From assembly GCF_900187185.1 (NCBI RefSeq), contig NZ_LT906465.1, positions 1,550,001 through 1,614,000 of the forward strand: DNA of 64,000 nucleotides. Reading direction: 5' to 3'. A model generated the notes under the pieces. It made no database searches and was not told where the DNA came from. It worked only from the letters and a program-made list of their open reading frames with translations. Origin of the DNA: Chryseobacterium taklimakanense (GTDB taxonomy: Bacteria > Bacteroidota > Bacteroidia > Flavobacteriales > Weeksellaceae). The translations under genes and the position numbers were made by a program. Below are positions 43,189 through 51,952 of this stretch, in pieces (position 1 is the stretch's first letter; the number at the start of each line of letters is the position of its first letter).

Positions 43189-44889
43189 ATGAAAAAAATA
43201 CTCTTTCTTCTGCTTATAAGCCAACTGATCTTTGCACAAAATCAAAAAACACCCTACGAAAAAGGTAACGGCAACCAAACGCCAACCTATGAGGAAATGG
43301 TCAGGTTTTATGATGAACTGGATGCCAAACACCAAAGTATTTGCATAAAAACCTATGGACTGACGGACAGCGGAGAACCGCTGAAGGTCATTTTTTTCAG
43401 TAATGACGGTAAATTCGATAAAAATAAATCCGTCATTCTCATCAATAACGGCATTCATCCCGGCGAACCGGACGGAATCGACGCTTCGATAATGATGCTC
43501 CGAAATTTTGCGGAAGGAAAACTGAAGGCCCCTAAAAATCTCATCATCGCGGTAATGGAATCCTACAACATCGGTGGAATGATGAACCGCGGAAAATACT
43601 CACGGGCGAACCAAAACGGACCGGAAGAACACGGTTTTCGCGGAAATGCAAGAAATTACGACCTGAACCGGGATTTTATCAAGACAGATTCCCGAAACGC
43701 CATGAGTTTTCAGGAAATGTTTCATGATGTTAATCCTATTTATTTCATTGATAATCACGTGAGTAACGGTGCCGATTACCAGTACACATTTACTTATATC
43801 AACACCAATAAAGAAAGGCTGGGGAAGATTTTAGGAAATTTTCAGAATGATGAAATGTCACCAACGATTAAAGAAAACTTATTAAAAAAAGGAATTATCT
43901 CCACACCTTATGTAGAAATCAACGGTCTGAAACCGGAACTGGGCTACGAAACCTTCATGGATTCGCCAAGATACGCGACGGGCTATACTTCTCTGTTCAA
44001 TACTTTGGGTGAAGTGCCGGAAACGCATATGCTGAAACCCTATAAAGACCGTGTAAAAGTAACTTACGAGAATATGCTTTCCACGATCGAATATCTTGAT
44101 GACAATATTGCGAAAATCAAGGATTTAAGACAGAAAAACCTGGGACAATATCAACCGGGAATGAAGTACGGCATCCAGTGGAAAATTGACTCAACCAAAA
44201 CAAAAACTATAGAATTCAGAGGTTATGAAGCCGGAATGAAACCAAGTGAAATATCAGGAAAACCCAGGCTTTTCTACGACAGAAATAAGCCTTACACAAA
44301 GAAAATTCCTTTTTATGATACTTATACCGCCACAAAAGAAATTACGATTCCCAGATATTATGTTGTGCCACAATCTGAATGGCAAGTTCTGGCGCACCTG
44401 AAGCGTAACCAAATAGAAATGAAACCGCTGAAAAAAGACAGCACGATTACTGTTGAGCAATACAAGATTGCAGATTTCAAAACCTACCAGCGGCCGTACG
44501 AAGGGCACTATGCACATTACGACACAAAAGTTTCTGCCTCAGCTGAAAATGTAAAATTCAGAAAAGGAGATTATCTTATTTCTTTAAATCAAAAAGGCGT
44601 AAAATACCTTCTCGAAACTTTGGAACCGGAAGCTGTGGACAGCTTCTTCAACTGGAATTTGTTTGATTCCATCCTCGGCCAAAAAGAATACTATTCCGAT
44701 TATGTTTTCGAAGATACGGGTGCCGAAATCCTTAAAAACAACCCAAAACTTCGTGAAGCCCTGGAGAAAAAGAAAGCCGAAGACCAAAAATTTGCAGAAG
44801 ACGGACGCGCTCAACTGGATTGGGTTTACCGGAATTCCGAGTATTATGAAAAAACACATATGAGGTATCCGATATTTAGAATTTTATAA
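43189..44889 (+). CDS. M14 family zinc carboxypeptidase-like protein, secreted
   Basis: 566 residues with signal peptide MKKILFLLLISQLIFAQ. The M14 zinc site is NNGIHPGEPDGIDA (HxxE) with the third ligand in IDNHVSNGADYQYTFTY. An Arg-rich stretch NARNYDLNRDFIKTDSRNA holds the substrate-binding Asn-Arg. The remaining 300 residues are a long C-terminal part without a recognisable domain. Substrate unknown; likely periplasmic peptide degradation. It ends 2 bases before the convergent uvrB stop, with no terminator hairpin between. Confidence 0.88.
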   Translation: MKKILFLLLISQLIFAQNQKTPYEKGNGNQTPTYEEMVRFYDELDAKHQSICIKTYGLTDSGEPLKVIFFSNDGKFDKNKSVILINNGIHPGEPDGIDASIMMLRNFAEGKLKAPKNLIIAVMESYNIGGMMNRGKYSRANQNGPEEHGFRGNARNYDLNRDFIKTDSRNAMSFQEMFHDVNPIYFIDNHVSNGADYQYTFTYINTNKERLGKILGNFQNDEMSPTIKENLLKKGIISTPYVEINGLKPELGYETFMDSPRYATGYTSLFNTLGEVPETHMLKPYKDRVKVTYENMLSTIEYLDDNIAKIKDLRQKNLGQYQPGMKYGIQWKIDSTKTKTIEFRGYEAGMKPSEISGKPRLFYDRNKPYTKKIPFYDTYTATKEITIPRYYVVPQSEWQVLAHLKRNQIEMKPLKKDSTITVEQYKIADFKTYQRPYEGHYAHYDTKVSASAENVKFRKGDYLISLNQKGVKYLLETLEPEAVDSFFNWNLFDSILGQKEYYSDYVFEDTGAEILKNNPKLREALEKKKAEDQKFAEDGRAQLDWVYRNSEYYEKTHMRYPIFRIL

Positions 44890-44891
44890 AA

Positions 44892-46886
44892 TTATCCGCC
44901 TTTCAATACCGCTAACTCGTCCCGCAATTTCGCAGCCTTTATAAAATCCAGATTTTTTGCTGCTGCTTCCATCGCTTTTTGTTTTTCGGCAATGAGCATA
45001 TCAAGATCAGCCTCACCATAAGAAGCGCGCTGCTCGGCAACCTGTTTCAGGATTTCTTTTTGGGTGTATTTGTCGTCCGGGAAATCCTTGGCTCTGCCAA
45101 CCAATGCCTCAGATATTTTCTTGTTGACCTGCTTTGGCGTGATGTTATGGGCTTCGTTATATTCCTGTTGTTTTTGGCGGCGGTAATTGGTTTCATCGAT
45201 GGTTTTCTGCATCGAACTGGTCATTTTGTCGGCGTACATGATCGCTTTTCCATTGATGTTTCTTGCCGCTCTACCCACGGTTTGTATCATCGAACGGCGC
45301 GACCTCAGCATACCTTCTTTATCGGCATCCAAAATGGCTACGAGCGAAACTTCGGGTAAATCCAAGCCTTCACGAAGAAGGTTAACCCCAATCAACACAT
45401 CAAACAAACCGGTCCGCAAATCCTGCATAATCTGGATACGTTCCAAAGTTTCCACATCGGAATGGATGTAGCGGCAGCGGATGCCAAATTTTGTGAAATA
45501 TTTCGTGAGTTCCTCTGCCATTTTTTTGGTTAATGTGGTTACCAGAACCCTTTCATCAATTTCTGCGCGCTTCTGTATTTCTTCCATCAAATCATCAATC
45601 TGGTTGATGGTCGGGCGAATTTCAATCACCGGGTCTAAAAGTCCGGTAGGACGGATGATTTGCTCGATGTATTCGCCACCGGTTTTTTCCAGTTCGTAAT
45701 CGGCCGGCGTAGCGGAAACGTAAATCACCTGATTCTGCATGCCCTCAAATTCTTCAAATTTCAAAGGACGGTTATCCATCGCTGCGGGCAGACGGAAGCC
45801 ATACTCCACCAAAGATTCCTTTCTGCTGCGGTCACCGCCGTACATGGCGTGAACCTGCGGAACCGTTACGTGGGATTCATCAATCACCATCAGATAATCT
45901 TTAGGGAAATAATCTAAAAGGCAGAACGGCCGTGAGCCTGGCAACCTTCCGTCTAAATATCTTGAGTAATTTTCAATTCCGGAACAGTAGCCCAGTTCTT
46001 TAATCATTTCAAGATCGAGTTCTGTACGCTCCTGCAAGCGTTTGGCTTCCAGCGGTTTTTCTATGCTTTCAAAAAACGCGACCTGTTTCACCAGATCATC
46101 CTGAATATCGCGGATCGCACCGTTTAGAGTTTCCTTTGACGTCACAAATAAATTTGCCGGATAAATCTGAATCTGGTCAAAATTGCTTTCCACGTTTCCT
46201 GAAACCGGATCGAAAGTCTGAATTTTCTCAATTTCATCACCAAAAAACTGAACACGGATCGCATTGTCAGCATATGCCGGATAAATATCAATCACATCAC
46301 CCTTCACCCTGAACGTACCGCGCTGAAACTCGTTTAAGGTTCTCGCATACAGTGCATTAACCAAAGAATGAAGCAATGCCGTACGTGTCACTTTATCACC
46401 AACCGCAATTGAAATCAATGACTTATGGAATTCTGCTGGATTCCCAATACCGTAAATGCAGGAAACCGATGCTACAATCAGCACATCCCGTCTTCCGGAA
46501 AGCAAACTGGCCGTCGCAGAAAGTCTTAATTTTTCTACTTCTTCATTGATCGAAAGGTCTTTCTCAATATAAGTTCCGGTGCTCGAAATGTAAGCTTCGG
46601 GCTGGTAGTAATCGTAGTAGGAAACGAAATATTCTACCGCGTTCTCCGGGAAAAATTCCTTGAACTCCATAAAGAGTTGCGCGGCCAAAGTTTTATTATG
46701 CGCCAAAACAATAGTAGGGCGCTGGATATTGTTTACCACATTCGCAATGGTAAAAGTTTTTCCGGAACCTGTAACGCCCAGCAAAGTCTGGTATTTCTCA
46801 CCGATCAGTACACCTTCGGTCAGTTTTTCGATGGCATTGGGCTGATCGCCGGTAGGTTGGAATTCGGACTGAAGATTGAATTTCAT
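44892..46886 (-). CDS. uvrB: Excinuclease ABC subunit UvrB
   Basis: The damage-verification helicase of nucleotide excision repair. 664 residues. Walker A GVTGSGKTFT (about 37-46), the beta-hairpin region YYDYYQPEAYISSTGTYIEKD, DESHVTVPQVHAMYGGDRSRK (DEAD-like box), ILDADKEGMLRSRRSMIQTVGRAARN (motif VI), and the C-terminal UVR domain (AAAKNLDFIKAAKLRDELAVLK). The other uvr genes are not in the window. Confidence 0.97.
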   Translation of the reverse strand: MKFNLQSEFQPTGDQPNAIEKLTEGVLIGEKYQTLLGVTGSGKTFTIANVVNNIQRPTIVLAHNKTLAAQLFMEFKEFFPENAVEYFVSYYDYYQPEAYISSTGTYIEKDLSINEEVEKLRLSATASLLSGRRDVLIVASVSCIYGIGNPAEFHKSLISIAVGDKVTRTALLHSLVNALYARTLNEFQRGTFRVKGDVIDIYPAYADNAIRVQFFGDEIEKIQTFDPVSGNVESNFDQIQIYPANLFVTSKETLNGAIRDIQDDLVKQVAFFESIEKPLEAKRLQERTELDLEMIKELGYCSGIENYSRYLDGRLPGSRPFCLLDYFPKDYLMVIDESHVTVPQVHAMYGGDRSRKESLVEYGFRLPAAMDNRPLKFEEFEGMQNQVIYVSATPADYELEKTGGEYIEQIIRPTGLLDPVIEIRPTINQIDDLMEEIQKRAEIDERVLVTTLTKKMAEELTKYFTKFGIRCRYIHSDVETLERIQIMQDLRTGLFDVLIGVNLLREGLDLPEVSLVAILDADKEGMLRSRRSMIQTVGRAARNINGKAIMYADKMTSSMQKTIDETNYRRQKQQEYNEAHNITPKQVNKKISEALVGRAKDFPDDKYTQKEILKQVAEQRASYGEADLDMLIAEKQKAMEAAAKNLDFIKAAKLRDELAVLKGG

Positions 46887-46953
46887 TTTGTAGAATAAAG
46901 AACAAAGATAAAATTTTAAAGTCTCTGAACTTTTACAAAATTATGGAAAAAGA

Positions 46954-46977
46954 AAAGAGCAGGAATTCCTGCTCTTT
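46954..46977 (-). terminator. Intrinsic terminator after the M56 gene
   Basis: A perfect 24-nt palindrome, AAAGAGCAGGAA and its complement, followed on the minus strand by a T-rich run. It lies 7 bases after the M56 stop. Confidence 0.78.
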
Positions 46978-46984
46978 GGGGATA

Positions 46985-48442
46985 TTATTTTTTATCAAAT
47001 GCTTCGAAACTCATTATTAACGGCAGCTTAAACATATACTTGACCGGTTTTCCATCTTTTAAGGCCGGTTCCCATTTTACAGTGGTATTTGCTGCCTTTG
47101 TTGCGAGCAAAGCTTCTTTATTAAATATTGAATTTTCACCTTCCGCTGTGAAATTTGATGTATTGCCATTTTCATCAATAACAAAATATACTGTGGCTTT
47201 CAATAAGCCTTCATTGCCTTTCATTTTTGATACATCGAAGTTGTTTGCAACTTTTGCTCTCATTGAATTAATTCCGCCCGGATACATTGGCAGTTTATCA
47301 ACTTCGCTTTGTGCTTCTCTCAAAGATTTTTCTTCTTTTGGATTGAGCGAAAGAGGTGGCGGCGGTGGATTTTCAGCAACCGGTGATTTTTCACTATCCA
47401 TTTCTTCTTTTGGCGGCGGCGGTGGAATTGATCTGTCTGCAGATTGTTTTGGTTTTACCGTATCTGCATTCGCACTGAGAATTGTTCCGCTTTCTACAGA
47501 TTTATTTAATTCTTTTTCAAAATTTTTAATTTTTGCTTGTGGAACTTCATGCCCACCTTTTACATTTTTTGAGGAATTTTCTTCTTTCTGTGCGGGAACC
47601 TTCTCCACAAACACAAAGAACAGTCCTGCTGCGAGCGGCAATGTAAGCCACGAATAAAATTTAGATTTTTTGTTATTAGGTGTTGTCATCATTTTAATTC
47701 TTTTTTTGGTGTTACTTAAATTGAACTGGTTTGTAAATAATATTCTTTCAGAAATAAGTTCCGTTAAAAGAAGTTGCTGGTAAGACCTGATGTTGCCATC
47801 GTATTTCAGTACGTGTTCGTCTGCCAGAAATTCGTGGTTGGTTAGCATTGCTTTTTTGTAAAAGTAAAATGCCGGATTAAACCAAAATACCGTCAGTAAA
47901 AATTCAATCAACACTACATCGAAACTGTGTTTCTGGTTTAGATGAAGTTCCTCGTGACGGATGATTTTTTCATCAATTTTTCCGTCTTCAAAATCTTTCC
48001 GGTTGAGGAAAATATAGTTCCAGAAACTGTGAGCGGTTAATTTTTCTTCCTGCAAAACCAATGTGTAGTTTTCCTTTTTGATTTTCTTACCCGAAGCGAT
48101 TTCTTTTCTTAAAGCATTTAAACTGATTAAAAACCTCACCAGAAGAATCGTTGTCACTAAAATATAAACGCCGTAAATAATATTTTCGAATGTAAAAATG
48201 GATTGCTCTGCAACAATCGGCGTCATCGCTTCACCCTGACTTTCAATAAAAATTAATTTTTCACTTACTTCTTTTTCAACTCCGTAAGTTATTGACATAA
48301 AAGGAATAAGCATTGAAAACAAAATACTCGACAAAAGATAAAATCTTTTAAAATGATGAGATTTCTGCCGTTCCAAAATCAGATAATAAAATCCAATCAA
48401 AATGAAGGAACATAAAATCATTTTCAATAAATAAGTTTCCAT
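46985..48442 (-). CDS. M56 (BlaR1-like) membrane metallopeptidase with TonB C-terminal domain
   Basis: 485 residues. Several N-terminal transmembrane helices (about 5-25, 35-55, 85-110) frame an M56 peptidase domain with KIIRHEELHLNQKHSFDVVL (HExxH zinc motif) and HEFLADEHVLKYDG. A further helix at about 262-280 is followed by a Pro-rich linker (PPPPPKEEMDSE, NPPPPPLSLNP). A C-terminal TonB-like domain comes last (KATVYFVIDENGNTSNFTAEGENSIFNKEALLATKAANTTVKWEPALKDGKPV). The start ATG at 48442 overlaps the blaI-like stop as TGATG. BlaR1 relatives sense a signal outside the cell and cleave the BlaI repressor; the signal here is unknown. Confidence 0.9.
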   Translation of the reverse strand: METYLLKMILCSFILIGFYYLILERQKSHHFKRFYLLSSILFSMLIPFMSITYGVEKEVSEKLIFIESQGEAMTPIVAEQSIFTFENIIYGVYILVTTILLVRFLISLNALRKEIASGKKIKKENYTLVLQEEKLTAHSFWNYIFLNRKDFEDGKIDEKIIRHEELHLNQKHSFDVVLIEFLLTVFWFNPAFYFYKKAMLTNHEFLADEHVLKYDGNIRSYQQLLLTELISERILFTNQFNLSNTKKRIKMMTTPNNKKSKFYSWLTLPLAAGLFFVFVEKVPAQKEENSSKNVKGGHEVPQAKIKNFEKELNKSVESGTILSANADTVKPKQSADRSIPPPPPKEEMDSEKSPVAENPPPPPLSLNPKEEKSLREAQSEVDKLPMYPGGINSMRAKVANNFDVSKMKGNEGLLKATVYFVIDENGNTSNFTAEGENSIFNKEALLATKAANTTVKWEPALKDGKPVKYMFKLPLIMSFEAFDKK

Positions 48443-48816
48443 CACTTTTGCTTTTTCTCGATTTCGCTTTCTATAATTTTCTTGATTTCAAGCAGATCTT
48501 TCTCGCTCAATTTGGCATTGGCGGTAAAGAACGACGCAAACTGCGTTACCGAATTGTTAAAGAATTTACCAATCATTCCGTTCATTTCCTTCGTGAAATA
48601 TTTTCCCTTTTCGACCATCGGGAAGTATTCACGGGAATTACCGAAAGTTTTGTAACCCACCATATTTTTATTCTGCATTCTTTTGAGCAGTGTTGCTATG
48701 GTTGTGGTTGCGGGTTTCGGTTCCGGATAAGCCTCAATAACGTCTTTCATAAAGGCTTTTTCCTTTTCCCAAAGGATTTCCATCAGTTCTTTTTCAGCAT
48801 CGGTTAACTTTTCCAT
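48442..48816 (-). CDS. BlaI/MecI/CopY family transcriptional repressor
   Basis: A 124-residue winged-helix repressor: LTDAEKELMEILWEKEKAFMKDVIEAYPEPKPATTTIATLLKRMQNKNMVGYKTFGNSREYFPMVEK, then a C-terminal dimerisation helix pair. In the BlaI/BlaR1 system the repressor is cleaved by the M56 partner. It is the first gene of the pair, with a TGATG overlap, and a matching palindromic operator overlies its promoter, so the pair is autoregulated. Confidence 0.93.
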   Translation of the reverse strand: MEKLTDAEKELMEILWEKEKAFMKDVIEAYPEPKPATTTIATLLKRMQNKNMVGYKTFGNSREYFPMVEKGKYFTKEMNGMIGKFFNNSVTQFASFFTANAKLSEKDLLEIKKIIESEIEKKQK

Positions 48817-48838
48817 TTCTACAAAAATATTATTTACT

Positions 48839-48871
48839 CTACAAATGTAGAATTAATTTTTGAATATGCAA
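48839..48871 (-). promoter_or_regulatory. BlaI-type operator overlapping the promoter
   Basis: The palindrome CTACAAATGTAG (48839-48850) has the TACA/TGTA halves bound by BlaI/MecI repressors. On the minus strand it contains TACATTTG (48842-48849), a perfect -7 box, and TTG lies 19 bases upstream of that. Repressor binding would block the polymerase directly. Confidence 0.75.
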
Positions 48872-48885
48872 GTTTTTAAACAAAA

Positions 48886-48910
48886 AAACTTCAGAAAATT
48901 TCTGAAGTTT
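48886..48910 (-). terminator. Terminator after the S41 peptidase gene
   Basis: AAACTTCAGAAA and its complement TTTCTGAAGTTT face each other with almost no loop. On the minus strand it follows the S41 stop by 22 bases and is trailed by a T-run. It lies just upstream of the blaI-like promoter. Confidence 0.75.
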
Positions 48911-48932
48911 TTGAATATTGTGTTAGAGTTGA

Positions 48933-50489
48933 TTAGTTTCTCTTTCTTTTCAGGTAATCGTTGATGTCATCGATATGCAATCCACTGGTGTTTTTCTCCT
49001 GAGAGATAACTTTCTGCGTTGTTTCTACAAACGGCACCGCCATTCTGGAAACCGGCTGGCCGGTAATTAATTCCAGCGCTCTTTTAAGTTCAGGATCTGT
49101 CGTTGCTCCGAATTCTTTCACATTACCGATCCACTGGTAAGGATGTACTCTGTTTCCGGATTTCGGTAATATTCCTTCCTCTACCGTTCCGTCTGCATAT
49201 GTTACGGTCGGATGCGGATCTTTGGCACTGTTATAATACTTGAAAGTAATTGGCTGAAGCTTCCAGTTATGAGATGTATTTCGCTTCTCGTACGAAACCC
49301 AGTTGTCGTTTGGTGAATCATACAGCGTATGTGAACCTACAAATTTACCAACTGTTACATAGCCAATGGTTTCAACAGGGATAATCTTATTCAAAGCAAT
49401 AACCGTCAGCTCACTCGCCGAAGCGGTTTGATAAGAAACCAAAACATAAACTTTTGGCAAGGCAACGGTATTGATCGGCTGGCTTCCAGTTTTTTCCGGA
49501 TGGCCGTTTACTACATTATAAATATCAATATTTGGTAAAAGCGGATCATAGCCGCTCCAGTTCGGGTGTTTGCTGTTGTACTCCAGATACACATAATTGC
49601 TGGATGTATTTCCGCTGATCATGGTTGCTAAGCCGCTGGCAGAAGTAAGCGAACCACCACCATTGTACCGGAGGTCAAGGATAAGATCGGTGATTCCGTC
49701 AGCTTTCATTTTTGCAAATTGCACATTCAGTTCATCATTATAATCGATTTTAAACCCGTTGTAAACCAAGTAACCGATTTTTTTGCCGCCCATTTCAAAA
49801 ACTTTGTAGAATGCAATGGGGTTTTCATCTATATTTGTTTTTACGATTGGGATGTTCTCATTCTTGTCGGTTGTGGTCACCACATACGCATTGCCTATAA
49901 CAGCGCTGGTCGCCGTCTCAGCTCTGGTAATTGTAAATGAATCACCGAATAAGCCGCCATAATTGGTTTGCGTTAAATAAGTTCCGTTTATTTTGGTAAT
50001 AACATCTCCTCTTTTCACTCCCGCAATTGCTGCTGAAGAACCCGGAACAACGTAATTTACAAGCGCTACATAGTTAGCAGAACCGCCTCCTTTCGGGAAA
50101 AGCGACAGTTCTAAACCTGTAATGCTCTCAACTTCCGCTGTTCTGGCGCTCGCTTCAATGATTTTATTATTGTTTTCGATCCAGGAAAAACGGTCGGTTT
50201 TACCATATTCGTAGAGTAAACTTCCATAAAAAAGTTTGTCCGGCGTTTTTCCGTTTAGCAGTGCGGCATATTTAGCTGCATCATTCTTGTAGGAATCTGC
50301 CAGAGTCGGAACATTCGCCTGCCAGTAATACCAGGAGTTCATCGCTTTCCACACGAATTCGTTTACCGGATCAACGGTGGTTGCCGGAGGTGTTGGTGTT
50401 GGCTCCGGCGCAGGATCTTCACTGCGGCAGGATGTAGCCAGTGCAAGCGAGCCTAGAGCTGCTGCAAATAAATATTTTTTAATGTTCAT
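48933..50489 (-). CDS. S41 family C-terminal processing peptidase, lipoprotein
   Basis: 518 residues with a lipoprotein signal MNIKKYLFAAALGSLALATSC and a Pro/Glu-rich linker (PAPEPTPTPP). A tail-specific protease cap (NEFVWKAMNSWYYWQANVP) is followed by a PDZ-like domain (VNYVVPGSSAAIAGVKRGDVITKINGTYLT) and the S41 core. In the core are DLRYNGGGSLTSASGLATMISG and VSYQTASASELTVIALNKIIPVETIG with the probable catalytic Ser in SASE. The Lys of the dyad is expected in GKFVGS. Likely on the periplasmic or outer surface. No partner gene indicates a substrate. Confidence 0.9.
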   Translation of the reverse strand: MNIKKYLFAAALGSLALATSCRSEDPAPEPTPTPPATTVDPVNEFVWKAMNSWYYWQANVPTLADSYKNDAAKYAALLNGKTPDKLFYGSLLYEYGKTDRFSWIENNNKIIEASARTAEVESITGLELSLFPKGGGSANYVALVNYVVPGSSAAIAGVKRGDVITKINGTYLTQTNYGGLFGDSFTITRAETATSAVIGNAYVVTTTDKNENIPIVKTNIDENPIAFYKVFEMGGKKIGYLVYNGFKIDYNDELNVQFAKMKADGITDLILDLRYNGGGSLTSASGLATMISGNTSSNYVYLEYNSKHPNWSGYDPLLPNIDIYNVVNGHPEKTGSQPINTVALPKVYVLVSYQTASASELTVIALNKIIPVETIGYVTVGKFVGSHTLYDSPNDNWVSYEKRNTSHNWKLQPITFKYYNSAKDPHPTVTYADGTVEEGILPKSGNRVHPYQWIGNVKEFGATTDPELKRALELITGQPVSRMAVPFVETTQKVISQEKNTSGLHIDDINDYLKRKRN

Positions 50490-50692
50490 ATCCTATAAAA
50501 ATTTTTAAGTGCATAAAATTATAAAACTAATATTATAATCAAAGTTTATTTGAGGTTAATATTTCATTTTACAGCACTTATTATAGATAAATAAATCAGA
50601 TAAAAGTTAAAGCCGATTTATATCAAACGTCCAGTTGTAAATACAAACTAAAAAATTAATTCGTTAACTTTAAAAACCAAAATATAAAAAGT

Positions 50693-51913
50693 ATGAAAAA
50701 TATTATTGCAGCAGCAGCCATTTTGTGCCTCACAGCATGTAAGAATGGCAACCCAACCAATTCCGAAAACGGCGCGCCGACAAATTCAGTTTCAAATAAA
50801 AATCCAGAGACCGGCACTCCTAATACGGAAATTAAACCGGCATTCGAGGGACAAACAAGAATTAAAGGAATAAAAACCTCAACCCCTTACGAGGCTTCTG
50901 TTATTGCAGAAAACCTTGGCCGCCCGTGGGGAATTACAGATTTTCCCGGTGGAAAATTCCTGGTTACCGAAAAATCCGGCTTTCTGTATCTTATTTCTAA
51001 TGACGGGAAAACAGTTACCAAAATCACGGGAATCCCAAAAGTCGATGACGGTGGACAGGGCGGGCTCTTAGATGTTGCGCTGGATCCGGATTTTACTTCT
51101 AACCGAATGATATTTTGGAGCTTCTCCGAACCTTACGCTGGCGGAAATCATACGGCTGTAGCAAAAGGGAAACTTTCCGCTGACGAAAAAATCATAGAAA
51201 ACCCGCAGGTCATCTTCAGGGCCACGCCAACTTATGACGGAAAACTGCACTACGGGAGCCGTCTCGCATTTGACAAAGAAGGATATCTTTTTGTAAGCAC
51301 CGGCGAACGGTCCGATCTGGCAACAAGACCGTTAGCACAGGATCAAACCACATATCTTGGGAAAATCGTGAAGATAACAAAAGACGGCAAACCCGCACCG
51401 GGAAATCCGCAAATCGCAGGCTGGAAACCTGAAATTTATTCGACAGGACACCGGAATCCACAGGGCACTGCCATTCATCCGGTAACGGGCGAACTTTGGG
51501 AAGCTGAAATGGGACCGCGGGGTGGTGACGAAATCAACCTCATAAAACCCGGAAAAAATTACGGCTGGCCAACCATAACTTACGGTGAAGAATACAGCGG
51601 CGTAAAAGTTGGAGAGGGAATCGGACAAAAAGCAGGATTGGAACAGCCCATCTACTATTGGGATCCATCAGTCTCCATGAGTGGAATTGATTTTTACAAA
51701 GGAAATATACCGGAATGGAAAAACAACCTGATGATCGGCTGCCTCAGCGGACAAAAAATAATCAGACTGATGATTGAAAATAATAAAGTTGTAGGCGAAG
51801 AATGGCTTTTAACCGATAAAAACGAAAGGTTCCGGGATGTACTTAGTGCAGCAGACGGCAATCTCTACGCGATTACTGACAGCGGAAAACTCTTTAAAAT
51901 CGCTCAAAAATAA
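50693..51913 (+). CDS. PQQ-dependent sugar dehydrogenase, lipoprotein
   Basis: A 406-residue six-bladed beta-propeller of the soluble glucose/sorbosone dehydrogenase family, with lipoprotein signal MKNIIAAAAILCLTAC. Motifs: LGRPWGITDFPGGKFLVTEKSG, GGQGGLLDVALDPDF, HYGSRLAFDKEGYLFVSTGER, YSTGHRNPQGTAIHPVTGELWEAEMGPRGGDEINLIKPGKNYGWP. These contain the PQQ- and calcium-binding positions (HRNPQG, GPRGGDE). It oxidises sugars in the periplasm if PQQ is available; PQQ synthesis genes are not in the window. The 203-base gap upstream has no gene. Confidence 0.92.
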   Translation: MKNIIAAAAILCLTACKNGNPTNSENGAPTNSVSNKNPETGTPNTEIKPAFEGQTRIKGIKTSTPYEASVIAENLGRPWGITDFPGGKFLVTEKSGFLYLISNDGKTVTKITGIPKVDDGGQGGLLDVALDPDFTSNRMIFWSFSEPYAGGNHTAVAKGKLSADEKIIENPQVIFRATPTYDGKLHYGSRLAFDKEGYLFVSTGERSDLATRPLAQDQTTYLGKIVKITKDGKPAPGNPQIAGWKPEIYSTGHRNPQGTAIHPVTGELWEAEMGPRGGDEINLIKPGKNYGWPTITYGEEYSGVKVGEGIGQKAGLEQPIYYWDPSVSMSGIDFYKGNIPEWKNNLMIGCLSGQKIIRLMIENNKVVGEEWLLTDKNERFRDVLSAADGNLYAITDSGKLFKIAQK

Positions 51914-51919
51914 TATGTG

Positions 51920-51927
51920 TAAATTTG
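51920..51927 (+). promoter_or_regulatory. Probable promoter -7 box for the DUF6646 gene
   Basis: TAAATTTG, 6 bases after the dehydrogenase stop and 25 bases before ATG 51953. This supports 51953 as the original start site. Confidence 0.6.
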
Positions 51928-51952
51928 CCGGGTAAAATTTAAAAATAGAATT

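Noticed and set aside
47040-47657. Long plus-strand ORF opposite the M56 gene
   Set aside because: Frame shadow of the Pro/Ser-rich linker and TonB domain; no start signal, promoter or family resemblance.
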